Positions 1 through 8,421 of a stretch of 64,000 nucleotides of DNA are shown here, piece after piece. How positions within the stretch are numbered: the first letter of the stretch is position 1; every line of letters starts with the position of its first letter. The stretch is from Cellulomonas fimi (GTDB taxonomy: Bacteria; Actinomycetota; Actinomycetes; Actinomycetales; Cellulomonadaceae). The stretch lies in contig NZ_JABCJJ010000008.1 in assembly GCF_012952065.1 (NCBI RefSeq), forward strand, positions 62,001 through 126,000. The letters are read 5' to 3'. The translations under genes were made by a program, and so were the position numbers. The notes beneath the pieces were generated by a model. It worked only from the letters and a program-made list of their open reading frames with translations. It did not search any database and was not told where the DNA came from.

Positions 1-1502
1 CCGACCTCTTGGGTCGCGCCCTTGGCGATGGCCTGGGCGATGGGGTGCTCGGAGGCGTCCTCCAGCGCGCCGGCCAGGCGCAGCAGCTCGGTGCGGTCGA
101 CGCCCGCGGCAGTGACGACGTCGGTCAGGGTCATCTTGCCGGTGGTCACGGTGCCGGTCTTGTCCAGCACCACGGTGTCGACCTTGCGGGTGGACTCCAG
201 GACCTCCGGGCCCTTGATGAGGATGCCCATCTGAGCCCCGCGCCCGGTGCCGACCAGCAGCGCGGTGGGAGTGGCCAGACCGAGGGCGCACGGGCAGGCG
301 ATGATCAGCACCGCCACGGCGGCGGTGAAGGCCGCGCTGAGCGGGTACCCGGCGACGTTCCACGCGCCGAAGGTCACCACGGCGATCGCGATCGCGATGG
401 GCACGAAGACGGCGGAGACCCTGTCGGCCAGGCGCTGGATCTCGGCCTTGCCGGACTGGGCGTCCTCGACCAGCTTGGCCATCTGCGCGAGCTGGGTGTC
501 CGCGCCGACGCGGGTGGCCCGCACCAGCAGCCGTCCACCGGCGTTGACGGTGGCGCCGGCGACGGCGTCGCCCTCGGTGACCTCGACCGGCACCGACTCC
601 CCGGTGAGCATCGACGCGTCGACCGCGGAGGCGCCGGAGACGATGACCCCGTCGGTGGCGATCTTCTCCCCCGGGCGCACCACGAACTCATCGCCCACGA
701 CCAGCTCGGAGGTCGGGATGCGCGTCTCGACCCCGCCGCGCAGCACGGCGACGTCCTTCGAGCCCAGCTTCAGCAGGGCGCGCAACGCGGCCCCGGCCTG
801 CCGCTTGGACCGCTTCTCGAAGTAGCGTCCCGCGACGACGAACATCGTCACCCCGGCAGCGACCTCGAGGTAGATGTTCGCAGCGCCGTCGCTCGGCTCG
901 ACGGCCAGCTCGAAGGGGTGCGTCATCCCCGGCATGCCGGCGGTGCCGAAGAACAGGGCGTACAGCGACCACAGGAACGCGGCGGTCGTGCCCACCGAGA
1001 TGAGGGTGTCCATCGTCGCCGCGCCGTGGCGCAGGTTCGTCCACGCCGCCTTGTGGAACGGCCACCCCGCCCAGACGACGACCGGCGCGGCGAGCGCCAG
1101 CGACGCCCACTGCCAGTAGGTGAACTGCAGCGCCGGGATCATCGCCATCGCGATGACCGGGACCGACAGCACCACCGAGCCGGCCAGGCGCTGGCGCCAC
1201 GAGGTCAGCTCCGCGTCCGGCTCCTCGCCCCCGTCGGTGTCGCCGCCGGCGGCCTCCTCCACCCGGGGAAGGGCCGCGGTGTACCCGGTCTTCTCGACCT
1301 CGGCGATCAGTGTCGTCGCGTCGATCCCGTCCGGGACGCTGACCCTGGCCTTCTCGGTGGCGTAGTTCACCGTGGCCGTGACGCCGTCGAGCTTGTTCAG
1401 CTTCTTCTCGATCCGCATCGCGCACGAGGCGCAGGTCATCCCGCCGATCTCGAGCTCGATGGCCGTGCCCAGCGACTGCGGCTGGGCCGAGGATGCAGAC
1501 AT
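1..1502 (-). CDS. copA: Copper-translocating P-type ATPase (CopA), 3' end cut by window edge
   Basis: Cu(+)-exporting P1B-type ATPase of the cytoplasmic membrane; about the first 500 residues are inside the window. An N-terminal heavy-metal-associated domain carries GMTCASC near residues 20-26, followed by membrane helices, the TGES actuator loop, the transmembrane metal site CPC near residue 402, the phosphorylation motif DKTGT near 444 and the start of the nucleotide domain (SEHPIA). CPC marks the copper/silver subclass. The ATG at 1502 gives a normal N-terminus. It lies 116 bp downstream of copZ on the same strand and probably shares its promoter with the CsoR-like box at 1885-1901. Family assignment is certain; the missing C-terminus should hold GDGxND. 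Confidence 0.97.
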   Translation of the reverse strand, partial: MSASSAQPQSLGTAIELEIGGMTCASCAMRIEKKLNKLDGVTATVNYATEKARVSVPDGIDATTLIAEVEKTGYTAALPRVEEAAGGDTDGGEEPDAELTSWRQRLAGSVVLSVPVIAMAMIPALQFTYWQWASLALAAPVVVWAGWPFHKAAWTNLRHGAATMDTLISVGTTAAFLWSLYALFFGTAGMPGMTHPFELAVEPSDGAANIYLEVAAGVTMFVVAGRYFEKRSKRQAGAALRALLKLGSKDVAVLRGGVETRIPTSELVVGDEFVVRPGEKIATDGVIVSGASAVDASMLTGESVPVEVTEGDAVAGATVNAGGRLLVRATRVGADTQLAQMAKLVEDAQSGKAEIQRLADRVSAVFVPIAIAIAVVTFGAWNVAGYPLSAAFTAAVAVLIIACPCALGLATPTALLVGTGRGAQMGILIKGPEVLESTRKVDTVVLDKTGTVTTGKMTLTDVVTAAGVDRTELLRLAGALEDASEHPIAQAIAKGATQEV

Positions 1503-1618
1503 TCGTTCCTCTTTCTCGGGTTCACCGGTGTCGCGGTGTCGCGGTGTCGCGGTGGTCCGGCCCTCGGGCCGGGGTCAGTGGCGTCCCATGAGCGCGGGGA
1601 TCCGGCGCTCCATGCTCG

Positions 1619-1834
1619 TCAGACGCGCACCGCCGAGTACCCCGCCTCGTCGACCGCGGACAGCACGGCGGCGTCGTCGATCGGCTGGTCGCTCATGACG
1701 ACGAGCCTGCCGGTCTGGGCGCTGACGTCGATCTGGTCGACGCCGGCGATCTGGCCGACCTCCTCACGGACGGACGTCTCGCAGTGCCCGCACGTCATGC
1801 CGGTCACGCGGTACTCGAGCTGGATCTGGTCCAT
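1619..1834 (-). CDS. copZ: Copper chaperone CopZ, 71 aa
   Basis: A single heavy-metal-associated domain that binds Cu(I) and hands it to CopA. The metal site GMTCGHC is at residues 12-18, the second residue pair being Cys-Gly-His-Cys. At 71 residues it is the usual length of a stand-alone chaperone. It starts with ATG at 1834 and sits between the FAD oxidoreductase gene and copA. A -35 (TTGACA, 1903-1908) and -10 (TAGCGT, 1880-1885) with 17-bp spacing point at it, with a CsoR-like dyad inside the spacer, so it should be induced by copper. Confidence 0.95.
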   Translation of the reverse strand: MDQIQLEYRVTGMTCGHCETSVREEVGQIAGVDQIDVSAQTGRLVVMSDQPIDDAAVLSAVDEAGYSAVRV

Positions 1835-1879
1835 CGGTCTTCTCCCTCGTCAGACAGGTCGAACGCAGTAAGGCCCGGT

Positions 1880-1908
1880 ACGCTATACCCCCTCTGGGTA
1901 TGTGTCAA
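1880..1908 (-). promoter_or_regulatory. copZ promoter with CsoR-like operator
   Basis: The 17-bp dyad ATACCCCCTCTGGGTAT (1885-1901) matches the G/C-tract operator read by CsoR-type Cu(I) repressors. It fills the spacer between a consensus -35 TTGACA (complement of 1903-1908) and a -10 TAGCGT (complement of 1880-1885). The -35 overlaps the stop codon of the upstream oxidoreductase gene. No csoR gene is in the window, so the repressor is inferred from the box alone. Confidence 0.75.
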
Positions 1909-3188
1909 CGGGAGGCGGGCTGCCCGCCCGTGCGGATCGTCTCTCTCAGGCGCAGCGCGGGCAGTGCCGGGCCGACGCCGACAGCGCTGACGACGGCGCC
2001 GGCGGGGTCCAGTCCGGCGACGGTGAACGCGTCGGTGGCTGGGTCGCCGTCGACCACCGTCTCGGTCGCCGCGCCGCCGGGGTGGCCGATGACGGTGAGG
2101 CGGGTGCCGTAGGCGTCGCTGGTGAACGTGGGCAGGGCGTCGAACGGATCGGGCTCGGCGGGCGTCATGCCCAGGTCGAACAGGGCGGTCCGGGCCGCGT
2201 GCCTGCCCTGCTCGACGGCGAGCGCCCAGTGCCCACCCGACCGCGGCAGGCCGTCGGGGCCCAGGACCCGGGCCACGTCACCGGCGGCGTAGACACCGGG
2301 GGTGTGGTGCACCCGGAACCGGTCGTCGACGGTGATGCCGCCCGTGGCGGGCAGGCCGCTGCCCGCCAGCCACGCCGTCGCGGGCTCCGTGCCGTACGCG
2401 AGCACGGCCACATCGACGTCGAGCACCTGGCCGACGTCGAGCGACTGCCCGACGTCGAGCGACTGCCCGACGTCGAGCACCTGCCCGTCGTCGGTCAGCT
2501 CGAGCCGCAGGTCGCCGTCCGTCCACGCGGCCCTCGCGAGGGAGGCGCCCGTGACGTGGCGGACGTGGCGGTCGTGCTGCCCGGCGACCCAGGTCCCCAC
2601 GGTCGGTCCCAGGTGACGGGTCATCGATGTGGGCGTCCGGCTCGCCACGGTGACCTCCGCGCCGGCGGCGTGCAGGACGCCGGCGACCTCCAGGGCGATG
2701 ATCCCCCCGCCCAGCACCGCCACCCGTCGCGCGGGCGATCCCGTCAGGCCCGCGAGGGCGCGGAGTCGATGTGCGTCGGGCGCGGTGTGCACCGTCACGA
2801 TGCGCTCGCGCGCGGCCGGGCCGGCCGGCCCCGCCCAGGTCCGGGGGGCAGCGCCCGTAGCGATGATGAGGGCGTCCCACCCCAGCTCGACCCCTCCGGC
2901 CAGGTTCAACCGGCGCCCGGCGGGATCGAGCGAGATCGCCGGGTCGTTCTCACGCCAGACGACGCCGGGCGTGGCGGCCTCAGGCAGCACGACGGCGTCG
3001 ACGCCGAACTGGCCCTTGAGCAGGCCTTTGCTCACCGTGGTGCGGTTGTAGGGCGTGCCTGGCTCGGCGGTGACGACGGTGATCGCGCCGTCGTACCCCT
3101 GCGCCCGCAACGTGCCCACGGCCGCGGTGCCTGCAGCACCCGCACCGACCACGACGACGCCCGGTCCGTGTCCTTGTCCTCGTCCCAT
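1905..3188 (-). CDS. FAD/NAD(P)-dependent oxidoreductase in the copper cluster, 427 aa
   Basis: A two-dinucleotide-binding flavoprotein resembling ferredoxin or rubredoxin reductases. The N-terminal FAD motif VVVVGAGAAGTAA is near residues 9-21, an ATG (IIATGAAP) motif follows, then an NAD(P) motif VAVLGGGIIALE near 165 and a late FAD motif YAAGDVA near 300. ATG 3188 is chosen because it sits just before the FAD motif; the frame stays open upstream only as low-complexity sequence antisense to the His-rich gene. Residues around 235-260 contain a repeated LDVGQ segment encoded by four 18-bp tandem units. It is upstream of copZ and copA on the same strand, suggesting a redox role under copper stress; the substrate is unknown. 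Confidence 0.85.
   Translation of the reverse strand: MGRGQGHGPGVVVVGAGAAGTAAVGTLRAQGYDGAITVVTAEPGTPYNRTTVSKGLLKGQFGVDAVVLPEAATPGVVWRENDPAISLDPAGRRLNLAGGVELGWDALIIATGAAPRTWAGPAGPAARERIVTVHTAPDAHRLRALAGLTGSPARRVAVLGGGIIALEVAGVLHAAGAEVTVASRTPTSMTRHLGPTVGTWVAGQHDRHVRHVTGASLARAAWTDGDLRLELTDDGQVLDVGQSLDVGQSLDVGQVLDVDVAVLAYGTEPATAWLAGSGLPATGGITVDDRFRVHHTPGVYAAGDVARVLGPDGLPRSGGHWALAVEQGRHAARTALFDLGMTPAEPDPFDALPTFTSDAYGTRLTVIGHPGGAATETVVDGDPATDAFTVAGLDPAGAVVSAVGVGPALPALRLRETIRTGGQPASR
2415..2486. repeat. 18-bp tandem repeat, four units, inside the oxidoreductase gene
   Basis: Four units of 18 bp, each beginning GACGTCGAGC, start at 2415, 2433, 2451 and 2469. The period is a multiple of three, so the frame is kept and the protein gains repeated (S/V)LDVGQ hexamers. 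It falls between the NAD-binding motif and the late FAD motif, probably in a surface loop. Slippage could change the copy number without a frameshift. Confidence 0.8.
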
Positions 3189-3210
3189 ATCGTCCCCAGA
3201 CTTTTGCGTG

Positions 3211-3230
3211 TTATACGGGTAGGGGGTACC
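3211..3230. promoter_or_regulatory. Second CsoR-like site between the oxidoreductase and His-rich genes
   Basis: Read on the minus strand this region gives TACCCCCTACCCGTATA, sharing TACCCCCT with the cleaner box at 1885-1901 but with an imperfect right half. It lies 23 bp upstream of the oxidoreductase start and 118 bp from the divergent His-rich gene, so one site could serve both. Assignment is by similarity only. Confidence 0.45.
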
Positions 3231-3347
3231 TTCGCACACGACGCAGCAGCGGAGTCCCGCGGGAAGAGTCGCCGTCGCCACTGCGTGAATTGCGAGGCGC
3301 GACGCACCGGTCGCGACCGAGGATCCTGACCACACGAGGAGCACGCG

Positions 3348-3755
3348 ATGACACACGACCACGACCACGACCACGGTGCCCACGACCACGGTGCCCACGA
3401 CCACGGTGCCCACGACCACGGTGCCCACGACCACGGTGCCCACGACCACGGTGCCCACGACCACGGCGGACACGACCGCGGCGGGCACGACCACGGCGAC
3501 CACGACCACGGCGGGCACGACCACGGCGGGCACGACCACCACCAGCACGGTGCGCACGGCCAGAGCGACGCGGCTGCCGGCGCGCCCGCCGAGGGCCTCG
3601 CGGAGTGCCCGGTGATGCCAGGCAGCATGGTGGTGAAGGAGGAGGCGGAGGCGGCCGGCCTCACCCGCGAGTACGAGGGCCAGACCTACTACCTGTGCTG
3701 CGACGCCTGCGTCCCGATGTTCGACGCGGACCCGAAGAAGTACGCCGTCGTCTGA
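3348..3755 (+). CDS. His-rich YHS-domain protein, 135 aa, probable copper/metal binding
   Basis: Residues 1-65 are almost entirely HDHG/AHDHG repeats encoded by a 15-bp tandem unit and provide dozens of histidines. The C-terminal half is a YHS-type domain: ECPVMPG, then YEGQTYYLCCDACVPMFDADPKKY, with Cys-Cys-x2-Cys as candidate ligands. A strong GAGGAG ribosome site precedes ATG 3348. There is no signal peptide or membrane helix, so a soluble metal buffer is likely. It is divergent from the copper operon across a CsoR-like site. YHS domains occur in copper ATPases and metal-responsive proteins; the fusion with such a long His tract is unusual. The metal specificity (Cu, Ni or Zn) is inference. 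Confidence 0.85.
   Translation: MTHDHDHDHGAHDHGAHDHGAHDHGAHDHGAHDHGAHDHGGHDRGGHDHGDHDHGGHDHGGHDHHQHGAHGQSDAAAGAPAEGLAECPVMPGSMVVKEEAEAAGLTREYEGQTYYLCCDACVPMFDADPKKYAVV
3354..3550 (+). repeat. 15-bp coding tandem repeat (His-Asp-His-Gly tract)
   Basis: Roughly a dozen near-identical copies of GGTGCCCACGACCAC, degenerating to GGCGGGCACGACCAC toward the 3' side. Frame-preserving; encodes the metal-binding tract of the YHS protein. Copy number is likely variable between strains. Confidence 0.85.
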
Positions 3756-3809
3756 TCGTCCGGCTCTCCTCCGCAGGGCGCCCGCCCCCGACCGGAGCGG
3801 GCGCCCGGC

Positions 3810-4658
3810 TCAGGCGCCCAGCCGGCTGACCGTCGCCCACGCCTCCGGGACCAGCTGCTCGGTGACGAGCCCGTTGAGCTCGGCCAGCGGCACCGTCGTC
3901 TCGTAGACGCCCGCTTCGACCTTGTCCATGCGGAGCGACGTCACGAGGGCCTCGTCGTCGGCCAGGGCGGAGATGCGCGCGATGACGTCGCGGCGGCGGT
4001 CCTGCCACTGGTCGACGATCCGCACCGGCATGCCGAACCACCACGCCGTGATGTCGAGCTCGAACAGCTCGCTGACCTCCTCGCGCGGCACACGCCGGCT
4101 CCAGCGGCCGGCGCGCGTCTGCCGGAAGCCCGTCTCGAGGAGCGGGGGGCTGTCCAGCGCGAACACGACCGAGCGACCGCCGTCGACCAGGTCGGCGTCG
4201 AGGTAGCCGCCGTGCCACCGGGCGACCGGCCCCACGCAGCGGGACAGCGGCGCGCGGCTCGGGCGGGGGGCAGCGGCATGCACGACGCGCCAGCCCGACC
4301 CGATGTCCGCGTAGCGCCCGAGCAGTGCCGCAGAGCCGTCGTCGAAGACGCGGACGAGCTCGGCGCCCGGCGTGAGCCGGGAGTGGCGCAGCCACCACTC
4401 CGGGATGAGCGTCCCGAGCGCGCCGTCGCGGTACTGGAACTGGGGCGCCGACTCGAACCGCAGCACGTCGATCCACGGGGAGTCGGCCCTGAACGGCGAG
4501 TGCGGGTAGGCGAGCGCGTGCACGTCGACGAGCTGGGCGGGCGTCACGGCGAACGACACATCGACGGCACGCACGACGTAGCCGGCCACCCGGTCGTGCC
4601 CCCCGACCAGATAAGCGCGGGTCTGCTCGGGCGTGACCGCTTTCTGCAAGAGGGTCAC
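3810..4658 (-). CDS. Hypothetical protein, 282 aa
   Basis: I do not recognise this family. The GTG at 4658 is chosen because GAGGATG lies just upstream at ribosome-site distance and the protein then begins TLLQKAVTPEQTRAYLVGGHDRVAG; the frame stays open further upstream but reads as low-complexity Ser/Arg. It is soluble, rich in Trp and Arg, with no signal peptide. A central WWFGMPVRIVDQWQDRRR segment and the C-terminal KVEAGVYETTVPLAELNG are the most distinctive parts. The N-terminal half is weakly reminiscent of toxin ADP-ribosyltransferase-like folds, but no catalytic motif is secure. It is convergent with the His-rich gene and stands alone. Confidence 0.7.
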   Translation of the reverse strand: MTLLQKAVTPEQTRAYLVGGHDRVAGYVVRAVDVSFAVTPAQLVDVHALAYPHSPFRADSPWIDVLRFESAPQFQYRDGALGTLIPEWWLRHSRLTPGAELVRVFDDGSAALLGRYADIGSGWRVVHAAAPRPSRAPLSRCVGPVARWHGGYLDADLVDGGRSVVFALDSPPLLETGFRQTRAGRWSRRVPREEVSELFELDITAWWFGMPVRIVDQWQDRRRDVIARISALADDEALVTSLRMDKVEAGVYETTVPLAELNGLVTEQLVPEAWATVSRLGA

Positions 4659-4917
4659 GGGGCATCCTCGCGAGAGAGACAGGGACGAACCGGACGATCT
4701 TGACAGAAGGCGGCCACGACCCGCACGCACTTGACCCGACCGGAGTAGCGCGAGCGGTGGCGTCCCGTGCGAGTACTAGGTAATCTCTGCCCGCTTCGGT
4801 GAGACCCGGCGTCCGGGGTACCTCGGGTGCGACCCACAGGCCGTCGGCGTCGGCGCCCTCCCCAGGTCGGACCGCCGGGCGCCTGCTTGACTCGTGGCCT
4901 CGAGGCGGAGGTGCCCT

Positions 4918-5439
4918 GTGGCCGACTGGGAGTCGCTGTTCAGCACCAGCATCCCGGTGCTGGAGATCGTCCTTCGCGGCACGGTCACCTTCCTGGCGCT
5001 GCTGGCGCTCATGCGGATCGTGGGACAGCGGGAGTCCGGTGGGCTGGGCCTCACGGACGTGCTCGTGGTGGTCCTGGTGGCGGACGCGGCGAGCTCCGGG
5101 ATGACCGGGGACGTCGACTCGATCACCGAGGGCCTCCTCCTCGCGTGCACGATCCTGTTCTGGAGCGTCGTCGTCGATGCGGCCGCCTATCGCTGGCCGC
5201 GGCTCGCCGCGATCGTCAAGGCCCGGCCGCGGCCACTGATCGAGGACGGGCGGCTCAACCGTCACGCGATGCGGCGCGAGTTCATGTCGCACGACGAGGT
5301 GCTGTCCCAGCTGCGGCTGCACGGGATCGAGGACCTGGCGGAGGTGCGACGCGCGTATCTCGAGCCGAACGGGATGATCAGCATCATCCGCAGCGACGGT
5401 GTCGACCCGGACGGCGCCCCGACGCAACCCCCTCACTGA
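4918..5439 (+). CDS. DUF421 (YetF-type) membrane protein, 173 aa
   Basis: Three hydrophobic segments cover about residues 13-85, then a cytoplasmic DUF421 domain with RPRPLIEDGRLN and the helical FMSHDEVLSQLRLHGI stretch, ending MISIIRSDG. This matches YetF/YcaP-like proteins of unknown function linked to envelope stress. The GTG at 4918 has GGAGG 6-7 bases upstream; a GTG at 4894 in the same frame lacks one. The length is slightly below the family norm of about 200. Apparently monocistronic. Confidence 0.85.
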   Translation: MADWESLFSTSIPVLEIVLRGTVTFLALLALMRIVGQRESGGLGLTDVLVVVLVADAASSGMTGDVDSITEGLLLACTILFWSVVVDAAAYRWPRLAAIVKARPRPLIEDGRLNRHAMRREFMSHDEVLSQLRLHGIEDLAEVRRAYLEPNGMISIIRSDGVDPDGAPTQPPH

Positions 5440-5503
5440 CCACGGATCCCGTGCCCGCCTGCGGTCGTGCGGGGGCGCTGAGCGACCCGCCTGGCGCCTG
5501 TGG

Positions 5504-5516
5504 CATACTTGAGAGC
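5504..5516 (+). promoter_or_regulatory. Putative -10 box of the glycine-riboswitch transcript
   Basis: CATACT at 5504-5509 is a good actinobacterial -10, placing the transcription start near 5516, about 25 bases before the first aptamer. The -35 region is not clear. Confidence 0.45.
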
Positions 5517-5540
5517 ACAACAACTGAAGAAGCCACCGAA

Positions 5541-5722
5541 CCGCGGCGGGAGAGCCCCGCTGTGCGGGGCGCCGAAGGAGCAACCTCCCCGGGAATCTCT
5601 CAGGCCCCCAGACCGCCGCGGCAAGGCTCCTCTGGAAAGCGACCCTCACGGGTTCACCGACGGTGCAAGCGGGCGCAGCCCGCGAAAGCTCTCAGGTCCG
5701 ATGACAGAGCGGGGAGACATCA
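5541..5722 (+). ncRNA. Tandem glycine riboswitch
   Basis: Two glycine aptamers in series. Aptamer 1 is closed by CCGCGGCGG (5541-5549) pairing with CCGCCGCGG (5613-5621) and holds GGGAGAG, GCCGAAGGAGCAA and AATCTCTCAGGC. Aptamer 2 is closed by CTCTG (5630-5634) with CAGAG (5705-5709) and holds CACCGACGGTGCAAGC and GAAAGCTCTCAGGT, ending GACAGAG. These are the hallmark conserved blocks of the gcvT-type riboswitch. A CGGCGTCC/GGACGCCG hairpin (5730-5747) follows, just before the ribosome site, and is the likely expression platform. Most glycine riboswitches control the glycine-cleavage system; here the target is a transporter. Confidence 0.95.
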
Positions 5723-5729
5723 CCCGCCT

Positions 5730-5747
5730 CGGCGTCCCTGGACGCCG
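5730..5747 (+). promoter_or_regulatory. Hairpin between riboswitch and start codon
   Basis: Eight base pairs, CGGCGTCC with GGACGCCG, closed by a two-base CT gap. No U-run follows, so it is more likely a translational or structural switch element than a classical terminator. The ribosome site CAGGAG begins about nine bases later. Confidence 0.55.
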
Positions 5748-5765
5748 CTGTCTCCAGGAGTTTCC

Positions 5766-6791
5766 GTGGCTCTCACCACCGACGCCCTCGTACGCGTCCA
5801 CGACGTACCGCGTCCCCGTGCTGCGCCCACCGCGTCCGTCGCCACCGCGTCCGTCGCGACCGCGACCGTCCCCGCCCGCGCCACCACGGCCCCGACGCGC
5901 AACCGCCGCCTCGGCGTGGTCGCGATCGTCGTCTCGGCCACCGCGATGGGTGGCGCGGGAGTGTTCGGCCGGATGGCCACGCCGCCCGGCGCGGTGACCG
6001 GCGACGCCCTCACGCTCGGCCGCATGCTGGCCGGCGCCGTCGGGATGCTCGTCCTGCTCACGGCCGGTCGCCGGCTCGGTGCGCTGCGCCGGACACGCGT
6101 GACGCCGTCGGTCGTGCTCGGCGGGGTCTTCCTCGGGCTGTCGCTCGCCACGTACCTGTCCGCGACCGTGCTGATCGACCTGTCGCTCGCCGTGGTGCTG
6201 CACTACCTCGGGCCGGTGGTGGCGACGGTCCTGGCCCGGGTGCTGCTCAAGGAGCGCATCACCGGGCCCGACGTGGTCTCGCTCGCGCTGGCGGGCGTCG
6301 GCATGACGATCGCCGCGGGCCTGGTCGGGGGCGCGGCGCGTCCTGCTGCGACCGACGGCCAGACCCTCGGGATCGTGCTCGGGGCGACCTCGGGCGTTCT
6401 CTACGGCGCCGCGCTGTTGTGCTACCGCTACCGCTCGGACATGCCCGCGGACGTGCGCAGCTTCTGGAACTTCGCGTTCGGCGCGGTCGGGGTCGGGGCC
6501 ATGGTCGTCGTGAGCCGTCCCGACCTCTCGGGCATGACCACGACCCACTGGGCCTGGGCGGTCGGCTTCTTCCTGATCTGCGGGCTGTTCGCCCTGAGCC
6601 TCCTGGTCGTCGCCGGCAAGCACCTGCGCGCCGCCGAGCTGTCCTCGCTGTCCTACTGGGAGATCGTCGTGGCGTCGGCCTTCGGCGCGCTGGTGTTCGG
6701 CGAGCCCGTCACGGGCCTGGCGGTCGTGGGGGCCGTGCTCGTCACGGTCGCGGCGGCCGTCCCGCTCGTGCGTCGCCCGGCTCGCCCGTAG
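5766..6791 (+). CDS. EamA/DMT-family transporter under glycine riboswitch control, 341 aa
   Basis: A ten-helix drug/metabolite-type transporter with two EamA halves (about residues 45-180 and 195-335). The N-terminal 45 residues are a hydrophilic, repetitive extension (ASVATASVATATV). GTG 5766 is chosen from the CAGGAG ribosome site and its place directly behind the riboswitch. EamA proteins commonly export amino acids or metabolites; with glycine sensed in cis, export of excess glycine or a relative is the natural inference. Convergent with purB, three bases away. Confidence 0.9.
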   Translation: MALTTDALVRVHDVPRPRAAPTASVATASVATATVPARATTAPTRNRRLGVVAIVVSATAMGGAGVFGRMATPPGAVTGDALTLGRMLAGAVGMLVLLTAGRRLGALRRTRVTPSVVLGGVFLGLSLATYLSATVLIDLSLAVVLHYLGPVVATVLARVLLKERITGPDVVSLALAGVGMTIAAGLVGGAARPAATDGQTLGIVLGATSGVLYGAALLCYRYRSDMPADVRSFWNFAFGAVGVGAMVVVSRPDLSGMTTTHWAWAVGFFLICGLFALSLLVVAGKHLRAAELSSLSYWEIVVASAFGALVFGEPVTGLAVVGAVLVTVAAAVPLVRRPARP

Positions 6792-6794
6792 CCG

Positions 6795-8408
6795 TCAACG
6801 GTCGCGGTGGTCGGAACGGTCGCGGTGGTCGGGACGGTCGAGGAGGTCGAGGTGGTCGACCAGCTCGGCCGCGAGTCCCGTGTACGACGCCGGGGTCAGC
6901 TCCGCGAGCCGCGTCGCCACGTCGTCGGGCAGGCCGAGGCCGGCGACGAACCCGCGCATGTCGTCCGCGGTGAGCCGCTTGCCGCGCGTGAGCTCCTTGA
7001 GGCGCTCGTACGGGTTCTCCATGCCGGTCACCCCGGCGACCGAGGCCGCGCGCATCGCGGACTGCACCGGCTCGCCGAGCACCTCCCAGTTCGCGTCGAG
7101 GTCCCGCGCGAGCAGCTCGTGGTCGACGGCGAGCGCGCCCAGCCCGCGCCGCACGTTGTCGATCGCGAGCAGCGAGTGGCCGAACGCCGGGCCGATGTTG
7201 CGCTGCGTGGTCGAGTCGGTGAGGTCGCGCTGGAGGCGGCTCGTGACGAGCGTCGACGCGAGCGAGTCGAGCAGCGCGCACGAGAGCTCGAGGTTCGCCT
7301 CGGCGTTCTCGAACCGGATCGGGTTGACCTTGTGCGGCATGGTCGAGGAGCCGGTCGCGCCCTCGACGGGGATCTGGACGAAGACGCCCATCGAGATGTA
7401 GGTCCACACGTCGGTCGCGAGGTTGTGCAGGATCCGGTTGAACCGCGCCACGTCGCTGTAGAGCTCGGCCTGCCAGTCGTGCGACTCGATCTGCGTGGTG
7501 AGCGGGTTCCAGGTCAGGCCGAGGTGCTCGACGAACGTGCGCGAGACCCCCTGCCAGTCGGCGCCCGGGACGGCGACGACGTGCGCGCCGTAGGTGCCCG
7601 TCGCGCCGTTGAGCTTGCCCAGGTACTCGGCGGCCTCGATGCGGCGCAGCTGGCGGCCCAGGCGGTGGGCGAGGACGGCGAGCTCCTTGCCGAGCGTCGT
7701 CGGCGTCGCGGGCTGGCCGTGCGTCCGGGCGAGCAGCGGCACGGCGCGGTGCTCGCGCGCGAGACCGGCGACCTGGGTCACGAGCGCGCGGGCGGCCGGG
7801 AGCCACACGTGCCGCACGGCCCCCTGGACCATGAGCGCGTAGGAGAGGTTGTTGATGTCCTCGCTGGTGCAGCCGAAGTGCACGAGCTCGCCGACGCCGG
7901 GGAGCACCGTGTCGGGGCCGAGCGCCCGGGGCGCGGCGGCGAGGCGCTCCTTGAGGAAGTACTCGACGGCCTTGACGTCGTGGACGGTGACCTTCTCGAT
8001 CGTGCCCAGCTCCGCGATCTCGGCGGCCCCGAAGGTCGCGACGACGCCGCGCAGGTAGGCGACCTCCTCGGCGGCGAGGGTCGGCGCGCCCGGCAGCACC
8101 CGGTGGGCGGCCAGGTGGATCAGCCACTCGACCTCGACGTGCACGCGCTCGCGGTTGAGCGCGGCCTCGCTCAGGTGGTCGACGAGCGGGGCGACGGCCG
8201 CCCGGTAGCGGCCGTCGAGCGGGCCGAGGGCGATCGGCGGCTCGATCGACGCGAGGGGGACGCGCGTGCCATGGGTGAGCCCGGCGTCGTCGGTCACGGG
8301 GTCGGCGGGGGCGGGGTCGGCGGGGGCTGGGTCGGCTGCCGCCGCGTCGTCGATCGCGTCGGCGGGGAGGGGCGCAGAGGTCTGGGGCGTCTCGGGCACG
8401 GGAGCCAT
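6795..8408 (-). CDS. purB: Adenylosuccinate lyase, 537 aa
   Basis: Cleaves SAICAR and adenylosuccinate, releasing fumarate, in purine synthesis. The core resembles the E. coli-type enzyme: PLDGRYRAAVAPL at the start of the conserved region, TSEDINNLSYAL, ARTHGQPATPTTLGKE with the catalytic His, and the signature GSSTMPHKVNPIRFENAE. About 60 residues precede the core, low complexity with PAPADP repeats, making it longer than the usual 460-480. Start choice is uncertain: ATG 8408 has a GGGA upstream, a GTG lies at 8420, and an internal start could remove the extension. It follows the EamA gene on the same strand by a few bases and may be coupled to it. Confidence 0.95.
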   Translation of the reverse strand: MAPVPETPQTSAPLPADAIDDAAAADPAPADPAPADPVTDDAGLTHGTRVPLASIEPPIALGPLDGRYRAAVAPLVDHLSEAALNRERVHVEVEWLIHLAAHRVLPGAPTLAAEEVAYLRGVVATFGAAEIAELGTIEKVTVHDVKAVEYFLKERLAAAPRALGPDTVLPGVGELVHFGCTSEDINNLSYALMVQGAVRHVWLPAARALVTQVAGLAREHRAVPLLARTHGQPATPTTLGKELAVLAHRLGRQLRRIEAAEYLGKLNGATGTYGAHVVAVPGADWQGVSRTFVEHLGLTWNPLTTQIESHDWQAELYSDVARFNRILHNLATDVWTYISMGVFVQIPVEGATGSSTMPHKVNPIRFENAEANLELSCALLDSLASTLVTSRLQRDLTDSTTQRNIGPAFGHSLLAIDNVRRGLGALAVDHELLARDLDANWEVLGEPVQSAMRAASVAGVTGMENPYERLKELTRGKRLTADDMRGFVAGLGLPDDVATRLAELTPASYTGLAAELVDHLDLLDRPDHRDRSDHRDR

Positions 8409-8421
8409 CGTCCCACGCACG

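Noticed and set aside
9-1871. 620-codon open frame on the plus strand opposite copA/copZ
   Set aside because: Low-complexity shadow of two certain genes on the other strand; no motif of its own.
3354-3550. CRISPR-like array from the regular 15-bp repeats
   Set aside because: No unique spacers; it is an in-frame tandem repeat. Likewise the repeats at 2415, 22431 and 32302. No CRISPR array was found in the window.
5560-5700. Small protein genes within the glycine riboswitch
   Set aside because: Open frames exist only because of high GC; the conserved aptamer sequence explains the region fully.
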